This document shows positions 22,056 through 33,299 of a DNA stretch of 64,000 nucleotides, in pieces. The notes under the pieces were generated by a model. That model had not been told where the DNA came from and made no database searches. It saw nothing but the letters and a program-made list of their open reading frames with translations. Within the stretch, counting starts at the first letter, position 1. Each line of letters begins with the position of its first letter. Source of the stretch: Spirogloea muscicola (Eukaryota > Streptophyta > Zygnematophyceae > Spirogloeales > Spirogloeaceae); assembly GCA_009602725.1 (NCBI GenBank), contig WELB01000002.1, forward strand, positions 848,151 to 912,150. Reading direction: 5' to 3'. A program made the position numbers and the translations under genes.

Positions 22056-22580
22056 TGTAACGTTCCCTCCTTTTTGTGTATGCTACCAGTGCCGGTAGCC
22101 TTACATGACAATATCGTAGATACAGTTGGAAGTCCCAAACGGCACTGGTAGCTTTGCTCCACTGTATAAAGCTCAGTACGGTTCGAGGCCTGTCATGAAT
22201 CGCGCCCTAGCCCGAGCTCGAGCCGGCGCCCCGCGCCCTAAGCCTAAATCCAGCCTAGTCAGCCCTAACCCTAATCTGGGCTCCTCTAGAGGGTTCCCGA
22301 GGGACCCCGGGCATGGGAACGTCCTCCTGCAACTTCTAGATCTTTACAGAGGCCCTAGTGAGGCAAGGCTATATAAGGAGGGGGGCCCCTCTTGGGCCCC
22401 CATCTCCAGCAATCTGTATCCTGCCTGCTCACCTCTCGAGCACTCTGTACTCTTGCCCCTCCAGTAATCCAAGACGCCTTGTGCATCGTGCTTCCAGTCT
22501 CTTGCTCCTCGCTCGCAGTCCAGCTCCGCGTCCTAAGGCCCCGGGCCTCCGCCCGCCGCCTTACAGTACTGCAATTGCTG
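22056..22580 (+). mobile_element. LTR of a fourth subtype (LTR-C), 3' border uncertain
   Basis: It starts TGTAACGTTCCCTCC after a polypurine tract, but its body differs from LTR-A and LTR-B. A strong TATA box (GGCTATATAAGGAGG) lies near 22,370, and a pyrimidine-rich stretch with CTCTTGC words follows. The end is lost in a chromovirus RT relic that starts near 22,580. Confidence 0.5.
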
Positions 22581-24877
22581 GGTGCAAATCGACCGTATGC
22601 CAAATATGAGTACAAAGCAACCGGAATATACATAGGACGTGTTGTGCACAAAGACGGGGTTCGCGTCAACCCCACCAAGTAACAAAGGACTGTACCAGTC
22701 AATGTGCCACGGAATACGCCACAGTTGCGTTCCTTCTTGGGATTCGCAAAACCACTTCCGTACGTTCCTGTGAGGGTACGGAAGTATGTAATCTCCTTTC
22801 ACGAAGCCCACTCGTAAGGACGTAAGCTGGGTGTGGACGTCCGAATGCCAGAGGGCATTCTAGGATATCAAAGGGGTCCTGGTGCATCCACCCATTTTGG
22901 CCTTGCCTCGAGAAGGCTTGCCATTTGAAAAAGTGACGCCTCTTTGATCGGCACTCGTGCCGTCCTCTTGCAGGAGGGTCCCCCCCCGTTCATTTGAAGG
23001 TAGCCTGCTTTGTCCTGCAGAGCGTAACTTCGCTACGGGAGAGCAAGAGCTCCTTGCTGTTGTGCACGCCATACGCATGTGGCGATGCAATCTCGAGGGT
23101 GTTGATTTTACGGTTGTAACGGATCATTGTCCATTGACCTGCTTTCACACACAACAGCGATTGAGCAGGCGTCAAGCACGGTGGCTTTAGTGCATGGCCA
23201 CATTCCGTTTCCAGTGATTGTACCGCTCTGGAAAATCAAATGTTGCGGAGTTGGTAAGCCGCAACGTTGCAGGGGCTGCTGTGGCGGCTGTCTTGCACGG
23301 TTCAAGGGTTCAGACCGCAGATGAGCGGCCTACTCGTGGAGCTGCTCGGGAGTCCACCGCCAACCTCTCTGAGCTGTATGAGCGTATTCGTGATGGGTAT
23401 GGCACAGACCCATGGTTTGCACGCACATAAGAAAATGACCAAGGCTTGTGGTGGCGAGGTGACGCCACCACAATGTAGTCCCTGACTGCAATGCCTTGCG
23501 CAGCAGTATCTTGCAAGAACTGCATGAGCCTCCGTACAGTGGTCATTTGGGTGTGGGAAAGACAAAGCGAGATGGTCCAGCTTCGCTTTTGGTGGCCGGA
23601 CTTAAAAGTCCAAGTTGATTCTACTGTGAAGACTTGTGCCACCGGCCAGCGCAGTACGGCACGCTCTCATAAGCCTGCCGGGTTGCTCCAACCGTTGGAA
23701 ATTTCTCCGAGGAACTGGTCTGATATAAGTGTGATTATATCATCCAGTTGCCGATGACGCGGGACGGACCATGACGCCATTGTCGTGTTTGTGATTCGTT
23801 TGACTAAAATGGCGCATTTTATGCCTACGACCACAAAGGTGTCAGCCAATAAATTTTGTGGTATATTGACCGAGTATGGAAGCTGCACGAAGTCCCCGAG
23901 CGGATCGTGTCTGACCGCGACCCCCGCGTTACGGGGCACTTCTGCTGGACAGAAGTGTGCAGGCTGATTGGCATCCAGCAATCCATGTACACGGCTTTCT
24001 ATCGCCAGACTGATGGTCAGACGGAATAATGAACCGGTTGTTGAAAGACATGTTACGGCATTTTGTAAACCCCAGCCAAAGCGACAGAAATGAGTATCTT
24101 GCTCCAGCGTAGTACGCCGTGAACAATGCCTTCCATGAGGCCACGAAAAACACACCTTTCTTTCTTACATCACGGTCAGCATCCCCGAGCACCTTACAGG
24201 TGGGGAAATCGGAACGTGTGCCGGCCGCAGTAACTTTTACCGGCAACCTCCTGGAAGCTCAGCGGAGGGCTAGGCAATGCTTGGATATTGCCCAGCAACG
24301 GCAAAAGCAGTATGCTGATCGACGTCGTCGAGATATATCTTTCGACGTGGGTGCTCAAGTGCTCCTAAGCAGAAAGCATCTCTCAATGCGGGCTGTCGGT
24401 ACGCCTAAATTGTTAGTAAAGTTGGTTGAACCCTTCATGTAGTGCGCCTGGTCGGCAAGGTCGCATATGAGCTGGATACTCCGTTACAATGGAAAGTCCA
24501 CAGTCTTCCATATGTCCCAGCTCGAGCCGTTCCATGCGGATGGTCGTGTCCAACCGCCCCCACCTCCCCTTGTTGTTGAGGATGAGGAAGAGTATGAGGT
24601 GGAGGAGATCTTGTCTCACCGCGACAATCTCCGTGGGCGACCTAAGTCCCGAGAGTCTCTTGTATATTGGTTAGGCTACGGGCCTGAACACACTACGTGA
24701 GACCTTCGGCCAATCTTGCCAATTGTCCGTCTGTTCTACGTAACGTATCTTCTTATGGGGCATGTCACCCCCTTGCGTCGTAGTATTGGACGCACCCGTT
24801 GAAAGTGCTATCTTCGGTTTGTCTCCTCTGTACCGTGTTCTTGTTCCCGAGGACGTGAACATCTAAGTGGGGAGGAA
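22581..24877 (+). mobile_element. Ty3/gypsy chromovirus pol relic
   Basis: This plus-strand fossil carries an RT end (about 22,590-22,880), RNase H (about 22,950-23,200), an integrase with zinc-binding and core parts (about 23,380-24,440), a chromodomain (about 24,560-24,700) and the polypurine tract (24,842-24,877). It looks broken, with more than ten breaks. It is followed by a short-subtype LTR-A as 3' LTR. Confidence 0.75.
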
Positions 24878-25616
24878 TTTAACGGCCCCCCCCGTTTGAA
24901 GGAGCCAAACGGTCCCGGCAGACGGCTTCACAAGCGTCACGCGCTAGTCACGCGCACCACGCGCCAGTCACGCGCGGCACGCGCCAGTTCCCTGGACTTA
25001 CTATGCCATTCGTCAGGCTCACGTTACGCGCAGCCCGCAGTGCGTGCGGCACGCCCCCCCTGTATCCTCATTGTGCGGTCCGCTCTTCCAGGGGCCGGAC
25101 CTTGGGGCCTCCCCGCGCCAATCGTATCCCCATTGTGCGGGTCCGCTCCTCTGGGGGCCGGACCTTGGGGCTACCCTCGTCACATCCTCCGGGGAGGGGT
25201 GGCAGGTGGAACGCTACAAGTAGTAGGCCGAGGCAAGACTCTTCAGTCGGACCAGTGACGCCCAGAGAGAGGCATAGCCCTGCTTGCCTGCTGCCACAGC
25301 CGCCGCCCCAGCTCTGCGGCTGCCGTCGGCTGCCCAGCCTGTCGCCGCAGCCCGTCGCTGCGGACTTCGCCGGCTCTCCGTAAGTGCCACGGTTGCGCCC
25401 CATCTGGGGCCAGCTACTATTCCAGACCCTCTGCAGAGTCGCCGCCTTCTGGCGGCGCCTCAGGGTAAGACTTCCGCTGTGCTATTGATGCACTTAAGTA
25501 CACCGTGTAGGTTGGCGCTCCACTATGTAGGGGGGTAGCTCCAAAAACCCCCTGGGTCCGAACTCAATAAGGACGTACTAACCCCTAAGTGCGTGTATAG
25601 GGATCAGGACGTCACA
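24878..25616 (+). mobile_element. LTR-A short subtype, 739 bp
   Basis: It starts directly after a polypurine tract and ends GACGTCACA. It equals the 11,548-12,286 copy in length. It has the stem-loop near 25,439-25,461 with a G-C pair where long LTR-A copies have A-T. It is followed at once by gag sequence with no primer site, so the right junction is not a normal LTR-interior border. Confidence 0.75.
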
Positions 25617-28166
25617 GGAGCCCTGCTGGAAGAGGTACAAACGCTCATCGCCCGTATGTATAAGGGCGTGAAGCGCATTTGCAAGCTCAAGGCCAAAGTA
25701 CGTGAGTCGCAGATTGGGCGTGCCAAGCACGCCTTGCCGGCCAAGTTCAGCGGACTATTTTTCCGAGGCGGTCAACGCCTGGTCAGTGGAGATATTTGGC
25801 GTGCTTTGTACAATAAGGCACCGGCGTCCAACACCGTGTTGGGCTTGCAGCCACCTCCCTCTCCGGCGATCCCGCCCAATGATGGGAATGTATGAAGAAA
25901 TCGTCCACCCCCAGTGTACAATCATTGGAACTTCTTTGTAAGATCGTTGTCGAGTATGTAAGGCGAGGTGCACGCCGAGCTCAAAGCGCGGAATGAACTA
26001 GAGGACATCCTCATGCGGGACAACGACTTTGGAGATTACGTAAGGCATTTCCACCTGCTGCTCAGCAAGCTCAACACCAGACCTATGGACAACGCCGATC
26101 AGTGTCAGCGCTTTTAATGCGGGGCTCCCAGAACACGTCGCTCTGCTCGCTTAACTGGATGCGGTGACCTTCCAGCCTGTGGACCGCCTCATCGAGCAGG
26201 GCGCGCCTGCTCGCGCTACGTTCGCGATGTACCCGCGCAAGCGTCCCCTGGCGGAAGCCGTCGTAAACCCGGCTGCCCCTTCATCTTCAAAGCGTCGGCC
26301 GAGCTGTATGCCAAATAAGGATGCCAAGCCCTACGTGGGTCAACGGCGCCCACAGAAGCCAGTGGCCTTCGTCCCCGAGGAGGACCGAGCTTGCTACCGC
26401 TGTGGCCAGAAGGGCCACCGCATCCGCGACTGCACCCAAGCTCCCAAGCACCCCTCAACAACAAGCAAGTCTGCTCCACCCAGCCCCAAGGGGCAGTATA
26501 AGGGCAAGGGCAAACGTGAGTGCCTTTACCTAATTCCTGGAGTCCTCAACTGCATGATGTGCAAATGCTGTTTGAACGCGTACAACATGCTTGTCCACAG
26601 TCTCCTATTCCAGTAGTAGGCTCCCTGCATATGTTAATGCAAGCTTTGGTGTTTCCCTTGTTGTCTGGGTCCCCCGCAACCAAGTGCAATCAGCTTCTCA
26701 GATGTGTCTGAATGGGTGACACATCATGGGGCTGACGACCCTGTGGTTTTTATCGTGCAATGCAGGCGAGGATTGAAACCTCTACCACCATCGGGACTGT
26801 CCTGCTCTTTCGCTACACAGCAGGCCGTCCCCACGTAGTACCTGGAGCTGCTGGGAGACTGCTGATATATATATTTTGCGATCAGTCTTGCTTCGGTTGG
26901 CGATTTAGCACTGTGTGCTTCCACGCCTAGTATGCTATTCACCAGCATAGCGGCTGGTCAGCCAGCCCAAATCGATCTAGATACGGGAGCCTCGGTATCC
27001 TGTGTTAGTGAGACCTTTGTGTGTAATCATGGCTTGCCTGTTCAACTCATTTATGTATTGCAGGCTACATTTGCCAATGGTCATCATATTAAAGTATTGG
27101 GTCTTTGCAAAGAGCCCCTTCGCATCCAAAGCTGTAGGACGGTTGTGTCTTGCCATGTCATTGTGTTTGACGTCTGCCTTTGATGTATTCTTAGGCGATG
27201 ATTGGCTCTGTGCCACTGCGTCTATGCTTGATTATGGACAGCGCACATGTGTCGGCCGACGTGGTACTCGTCGTTTCAAATTGCAAAACGTCGACATGTC
27301 CTGTGTAACACCACCCATGCAAGACTCTTCTCTGCGGCTTTCAGCTGTGCGGATGAAATAGCTCCTTCGCAAGGAACCAGCTTCAGCTGCGTATCTGGGT
27401 GTTGTGATTAGTGCTGAGTCTCCCCCTGACTCTGTTGTGAGTATCCAAGCTAACGTGCGGCTCTTGACAAGTTGTTGGCAAGTGTATTCGGATGTGTTCC
27501 CAGATGCACTTCCAGCCGGTTTGCCTCCGTATCGAGGCGTGGCTCATAAAACAATTTTATTGAAGCCCGACGCTGTACCGCCGTACCGTCCCATGTTTCG
27601 ACTGATTTACATCGTGAAATGCAATTCCAACTGACGGAATTGCTCCGTAAAGGGCACATTCAGCCTTCTCAGTCCCCGTATGGCGCCCCTATTTCTTTTC
27701 GTCAAGAAGAAAGGTAGTCTCCGGATGTGCGTCGATTACCGAGCCCTGAACAAGCTCACTGTCAAGAATCGTAACCCCCTGCCTCGTATAGATGTTCTGT
27801 TCGATCGTCACGCGGATTTACAGTGTTCAGCACCCTCGACTTGCAAAGTGGGTATCACCAACTTCGTATCACTCCAGAGGATGTTCCGAAGTCAGCGTCT
27901 CGTACGCCGGTCGGACACTTCCAGTTCAAAGTGCTGAGCTTTGGTCTGACCAACGCACCTGTTATATGCCAGACTTCCTAGTGTGTAGTCAACCAGCCCG
28001 AATTGACGTACTTAGGGCATGTGGTGGGAAAAGACGGTGTGCGCGTCGACCTCAAAATAACTGTAGAAGTAAAGGACTGGCCAGTGCCGCAGAATGTGCC
28101 GACGTTGCGATCCTTTCTGGGATTTGTCAATCATGTCCGAAAATTCCTTCAAAGATACGGAAGCAT
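25617..28166 (+). mobile_element. Ty3/gypsy chromovirus: gag, protease, RT
   Basis: Fossil parts in order are: gag (25,617-26,600) with a CCHC knuckle near 26,395; aspartic protease with a DTGAS-type active site (about 26,930-27,180); RT with the [14 protein letters not shown] block near 27,729 and a later thumb region to 28,166. It is broken, with roughly ten breaks. An LTR-A interrupts it at 28,167. Its gag-pol is the closest relative of the minus-strand element at 12,579-19,694. Confidence 0.8.
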
Positions 28167-29762
28167 TGTGACATCTCTGCATCTAAACACACAATTAGAG
28201 TCAGGGTGTCCTGGTTTGGATTCGAGAACAGGGTGTTTTGGAGACAGCCCTCATACAGGAGAACGCCAACGCACATACGCGCACAGAGCGCAGTGGAACT
28301 CTTACCCTGAGGCACCGCCCTAGGGCGGTGACTCTACCACTGGACTTACGGAGAGCTGGCAGGGCTCGCAGCGATGAGCTGCAGCGACGGGCTGGCAGCA
28401 GGCGGCAGCAGCAGAGCTGTGGCAGCAACGGCAGCAGCAGACAGCAGCGGGGCTGGCTAGGCAGCAGCAGGGCTGTGTCTCTCTCGGCGTTGGTCGAACT
28501 GAGGAGTCTGGCCAAGGCCTACTACATATAGCGGTTCTCCTGCCACCCCTCCCCTGAGGCTGCTCTGATCACACAGTTAGAGTCAGAATGTCCTGGATGG
28601 ATTCGAGAATAGGGTGTTTCGGAGACAATTCTCATACAGGAGAACGCCAACGCACATACGCGCACAGAGCGCAGCGGAAGTCTTACCCTGAGGCACCGCC
28701 CTAGGGCGGTGACTACCAATAGACTTACGGAGAGCCGGCAGGGCCCGCAGCGATGAGCTGCGGCAATGGATTGGCAGCAGGCGGCAGCAGCAGAGCTGTG
28801 GCGGCGGCGGCAGCAGCAGGCAGCAGCGGGGCTGGCTAGGCAGCAGCAGATCTGTGCCTCTCTCGGGCGTTGGTCGACCGAGGAGTCTGGCCAAGGCCCA
28901 CTACTTATCGCGGTTCTCCTGCCACCCCTCCCCTGAGGGTGTGACGAGGGTCGCCCCCAGGGCCCTCCCTCGGAGGGGCGGGCATGACAAGGGGACACGA
29001 TGAATACAAGAGGCTGGCACACAGGGCCAGAGGCCTGAGCACGAGTCCAAGGGATGAGCGCCAAGAGGCCGGCGCGCGAGTCCAAGGGACTGGCGCGCTG
29101 CACAGTGACTAGCGCCAAGAAGGTGGCGCGCCAGGCCAATAGCCTGGCTCACGGGGCCAAGGGACTGAGGCCATGCGGACACAGGACCGTGGCCATGCAG
29201 CTATGAGGCCGAGAGAGCTGGTCAATCCGGCCAGCCCGCGGGGCGCCGTCCTGAGGGAGAGCTGACCCACCCGGCCGGCCTGCAGGGCGTGAGCCCGAGG
29301 CGTGCGGACAGGGTACGGAGCCCGGGACCCTCGAACCGTACTTAGCTACACGGAGTGCAGCCAAGCTACCCGCACCGTTTGGGACTCCAAACGTTAGATA
29401 CGCTACGCTTTGTAAGGTTATCGCGCGCCGTTGGCACCCTTAAACGGCGGAAACTTTAAAAATAGACTGGCTCGCAGGGCCAAGGGACTGAGGCCATACG
29501 GCCATGAGGCCGAGAGAGCTGGCCAATCCAGCCAGCCCGCAAGGCGCTGGCCCGAGGGAGAGCTGACCCACCCGGCCAGCTCGCAGGACGTGAGCCCGAG
29601 GCGTGCGGACGGGGTACGGAGCCCGGGACCCTCGAACCGTACTTAGCTACACAGAGTGCAGCCAAGCTACCCGCACCGTTTGGGACTCCAAACGGTAGAT
29701 ATGCTACGCTCATGTAAGGTTATCGCACATCGCTAGCACTCTCAAACGGAGGAAACGTTACA
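28167..29762 (-). mobile_element. LTR-A in minus orientation with a second LTR-A inside
   Basis: The outer copy starts TGTGACATCTC (plus reading) and ends AAACGTTACA. It is flanked by AGCAT at 28,162-28,166 and 29,763-29,767, an exact 5-bp target duplication. Inside it, from about 28,560 to 29,456, sits another LTR-A in the same orientation. The outer copy resumes with about 0.5 kb missing, so nesting was accompanied by deletion or by recombination between LTRs. Confidence 0.85.
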
Positions 29763-30500
29763 AGCATGGCATCATCTCTGACGAAGCTCACTCGTAAGGA
29801 CGTACCCTGGGGGTGGACGTCCGAATGCCAGAAGGCATTCGAGGATATGAACTGGGTGTTGGTATCTCCACCCGTTTTGGCTTTGCCTCGAGTAGGCGTG
29901 CCACTTGAAGTAGTCTGAGACGCATCTTTGATCGGCACTGGTGCCGTCCTTTTGCAGGAGGACGGCACCCCCGTAGCATTTGAAGGTAGCCTGCTTTGTC
30001 CTGCAGAGCGTACGGGAGAGCAAGAGCTCATATGCTGTTGTGCACGCCATGCACATGTGGCGATGCAATCTCGAGGGTGTTGAATTTACGGTTGTAACGG
30101 ATCATTGCCCGCTGACCTACTTTCACACACAGCAGCAATTGAGCAGGCATCAAGCACGGTGGGCTGCTGAGTGCATGGCACAATTCCGATTCCAGTGGTT
30201 GTACTGTCCTGGAAGGATCGATATGGCGGATCCGGTGAGCCGCAAAGTTGTAGGGGCTGCTGTGGCGCCTGTCTTGTGTGCCACAAGGGTCCAGACTGCG
30301 GACGTGCGGCCTACCCGTGGGGCCGCAGATCAAAGCATCACCAACCTCTCAGAGCTGTATGTGCGTAGTCGTGATGTGTATGGCACAGACCCTTAAGTTC
30401 GCTCTCGCAACCAATACACGCACCGTAGTATATGACTAAGGCTTCTGGTGGGAGGTGACGCCATTGTGGTGCCCAACTGCAATGCCTTGCGCACTAGTAT
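29763..30500 (+). mobile_element. Ty3/gypsy chromovirus: RNase H and integrase start
   Basis: It continues the same plus-strand fossil: an RNase H region (about 29,960-30,160) and the spacer and integrase N-terminal region (about 30,170-30,500). The flanking LTRs both carry target duplications. This sequence was therefore contiguous with its neighbours before they landed. Broken. Confidence 0.75.
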
Positions 30501-31811
30501 TGTAACAGTTTCCTCCGTTGAAGAGTGCTAACGGTGCGCGATAACCTTACAAGAGCGTAGCGTATCTACCGTTTGGAGTCCCAAACGGTGCGGATTCTTT
30601 TGGTTGCACTCCGTGTAGCTAAGTACGGTTCGAGGGTCCCGGGCTCCGTACCCCGTCCGCACGCCTCGGGCTCACGCCCTGCGAGCTGGCCGGGTGGGTC
30701 CCCGTTTTGGCAGTGGCTGGTTGGATCTCCTCCAGCGGCTTGCCCGGGAGGCCATCAAGCGGCGGCAGGGTTCGCCAGGCTTCAATGCTGCCGGCTCCCT
30801 CTCGCAGGTCTTTCGGATGAGGCTGGCGGTCTCGCTGCAGCGCTCTTTGGCTCATGCGGTCCACGCGCGGGCTGGCCGTGCTATGGCTGCTGCTTCCGGG
30901 TCTCGGCAGAGTGCCGCTTCTCCTGCTCCGAGTTACTCTGATCTGCTGTTGCTCACACGTGGATACTGAGCAGCCATCTGCATCTCCCTCTGCACCATCT
31001 TGCACTTTGTAGTTTAGTCCTTTTCAGCACCTCTTTCTTTGGCTTTGAACATTGTCCATTCTTTTTGGGTTGGCTTTGCCAGCCCCTTTTCTCAATGGGC
31101 GAGCACCTTCTTCGGTCAGCTCTCCCTCGGGCCAGCGCCTTGCGGGCTGGCCGGATTGGCCAGCTCTCTCGGCCTCATGGCCGCATGGCCTCAGTCCCTT
31201 GGCCCCGCGAGCCAGTCTATTGGCCTGGCGCGCCATCTCCTTGGCGCTAGTCACTGTGCAGCGCGCCAGTCCCTTGGACTCGCTTGCCGGCCTCTTGGAG
31301 CTAGTCCCTTGGACTCGTGCTACAGGCCTCTGGCCCTGTATGCCAGCCTCTTTCTTGTATTCATCGTGTCCCCTTGTCAGGCCCGCCCCTCCGAGGGAGG
31401 GCCCTGGGGGCGACCCTCGTCACACCCTCGGGGGAGGGGTGGCAGGAGAACCGCTATAAGGCCTTGGCCAGACACCGGCGTCCGACCAACGCCCGAGAGA
31501 GACACAGCCCTGCTGCTGCCTAGCCAGCCCCGCTACTGCCTGCTGCTGCCGTTGCCGCCACAGCTTTGCTGCTGCCGCCTGCTGCCAGCCCGTTGCCCCA
31601 GCTCATTGCTGCGGGCCCTGCTGGCTCTCCATAAGTTTATTGGTAGAGTCACCGCCCTAGGGCGGTGCCTCAGGTTAAGACTTCCGCTGCGCCCTGTGCG
31701 CGTATGTGCGTTGGCGTTCTCCTGTATGAAGGTTGTCTCCAAACACCCTATGCTGAATCCAAACCAGGACACCCTGACTCTAACTGTGTGATTAGATGCA
31801 GAGATGTCACA
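30501..31811 (+). mobile_element. LTR-A with target duplication, hit by a LINE
   Basis: A solo LTR-A begins TGTAACAGTTTCC and ends GATGTCACA. It is flanked by AGTAT at 30,496-30,500 and 31,812-31,816. A 413-bp LINE insertion (30,701-31,113) lies inside it. Without the LINE it is about 898 bp. The TATA-like CTATAAGG box is near 31,453 and the stem-loop near 31,653. Confidence 0.9.
30701..31113 (+). mobile_element. 5'-truncated LINE with clear borders
   Basis: The piece encodes the last 90 or so residues of the LINE protein (GWLDLLQRLAREAIKR, a FRMRLAVSLQRSLAHAV block, ending LLLLTRGY and stop near 30,968). About 145 bp of 3' UTR follow, with the terminal hairpin GGGTTGGCTTTGCCAGCCCC, closing in GAGCACCTTCTTC. 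GGTC occurs on both sides (30,697-30,700 and 31,114-31,117) within otherwise continuous LTR-A, consistent with a 4-bp target duplication. The frame is open throughout, so it is young. Confidence 0.8.
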
Positions 31812-32322
31812 AGTATCATGCAGGAGATGCATGAGTCTCCATACAGTGTTCATTTGGGTATGGAAAAGACAAAGAAAGCTAATCAGCTTCTCTTTTGGTG
31901 GCCGCGGTTACAAGTCCACGTACGGTCCATTGTCAAGACGTTAGCTACCTGCCAGCATAGTAAGGCTTGCTCTCACAAGCCTGCCGCTTTGCTCCAACCT
32001 TTGGAGATCCCTCCGCGGGAGTGGTCTAATGATAGTGTGGATTTTATCATCCAAATGCCCAAGACGCGCAACGGCTATAGCGCCATTGTCGTGCTTGTGA
32101 ATTTGAGCAGAATGCTGCATTTCGTACGTACGACCACACGGGTGTCCGCTAAGCAGTTGCTGGTATGTTTGTGGACCGAGTATGGAGATTGCATGGAGTA
32201 CCCGAACGCATCGTGTATGACCGCGATCCTCGCTTCACGGGTCACTGTGGAAAGAAGTGTGCAGGCTTCTTAAGTACGAAGCAATCCATGTCCACTGCTT
32301 TCCACCCACAAAACAGTCGGTC
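31812..32322 (+). mobile_element. Ty3/gypsy integrase region
   Basis: It encodes the integrase zinc-binding and core segments (HLGMEKTKKANQLLFWWPRL, then SVDFIIQMPKTRNGY). It stays open for about 155 codons and is a little better preserved than its neighbours. It ends at CGGTC (32,318-32,322), where an LTR-B begins. A fossil fragment. Confidence 0.75.
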
Positions 32323-32779
32323 TGTAAGGAACCTCGCCCTACACACGCAGTTAGGGTGAGCAGTCCTTCTTGAGTTCGGCTGTAGGGGTTTAAGGACCAA
32401 TCCACTACACAGGCAAAGCACTAGCGCATAGGCGCAGCGGAAGACAGGCCCCGTGGCGCCGCCGTCCGGCGGCGACTCCACCTCCTGGGCGCAGGCCGGC
32501 GTAGCAGGCCCCGCAGCAAGGTGCGGCGGCGGCTGCGGCGGCGAGCAGCGGCAAGGCTGCTCCTGGGCTTCACCGGTTCGAACTCCCTCGAGCCTCAGCC
32601 CCAAGGCTCTTCGTGCTTTCCTGTGCCACCCCCCCTCCAGGGGTGTGAGCGGGTCGCCCCATGGCCTGCCAGACGGCGGGCCAAAGATCCTCCCTTGAAC
32701 GGGCGGATCCTGGCGAGGAGTATTTCTGGACGGGCTGGACCCGTCTCTGGGCGGGCCTCTTGCCCGGCAAGCCAGCCCG
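32323..32779 (-). mobile_element. LTR-B, minus orientation, cut at a single N
   Basis: It reads from the LTR 3' border (complement of TTCCTTACA) through the stem-loop near 32,455-32,480, the CTG-rich block and the CCTCCAGGGGTGTGAGCGGG block, to an abrupt stop at the N at 32,780. The last 179 bases (32,601-32,779) recur almost unchanged at 42,824-43,002. CGGTC precedes it. Confidence 0.75.
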
Positions 32780-32780
32780 N
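32780..32780. other. Single-N assembly join
   Basis: Left of this N the sequence is mid-LTR-B; right of it is a LINE fragment. The matching LTR-B at 42,990-43,010 continues smoothly (AGCCCGCCACCTGGCGGG), so the break at this N is not the natural continuation. Confidence 0.65.
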
Positions 32781-33240
32781 GAGAGGGGGGAAGATGCCGA
32801 ACATTGCATCCCGGAGGAGGTCGTGAGCAGCTGTACGTTCACCTCCAGTGGGAGAGTTGGCCTCCAATAGGAAAGCGAGAAAGGGCGCGCCCATTGAGGA
32901 TAGGCGCTGGTAAAGCCAGCCCAAGAAAGGATGAACACAGGACGACAAGGGGGCCAGGGGAAGCGCTAAGAAAAACAAGCTCACTAAAAAACAAAGCAGC
33001 TACGTATCAGTCAGTGACCCCTGCTAAGCAGCCTCAGGTCAGAGACGCTAGGCTCCTGAAAGTGGGCCAGAGGTAGCAGCTCTGCCGGCGCGCAGGTGCA
33101 GCGCGCGGGCCATAGACCGCTGCAGCGAAATGGCCAAGCGCATCCGGTACACCTGCGCTAGCGACCCGGCTGCAGGAAAGTCCACCGGCTCCCCATGGAA
33201 GCGGCGGGCGATGGCGTGGTGGGCGAGCTGGTTGACCCGT
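32781..33240 (-). mobile_element. LINE pieces, minus strand
   Basis: Near 32,781-32,865 the minus strand reads ERTAAHDLLRDAMFGIF, the start of the LINE endonuclease-like domain. From 32,885 up to about 33,240 there is a second copy: hairpin tail (GGCGCTGGTAAAGCCAGCCC), 3' UTR and the coding end with YRMRLAISLQRSMARAL. Two separate insertions abut. Both are damaged. Confidence 0.6.
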
Positions 33241-33299
33241 GGGGTGCCTCCCGTATGGGCGGGCCGGAGAGCCTCGGGGCGCCAGAGATGCTCAAGTCC

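Noticed and set aside
22255-22280. Telomere-like CCCTAACCCTAA
   Set aside because: Only about two units are present, within an LTR body. There is no array, so it is not an interstitial telomere.
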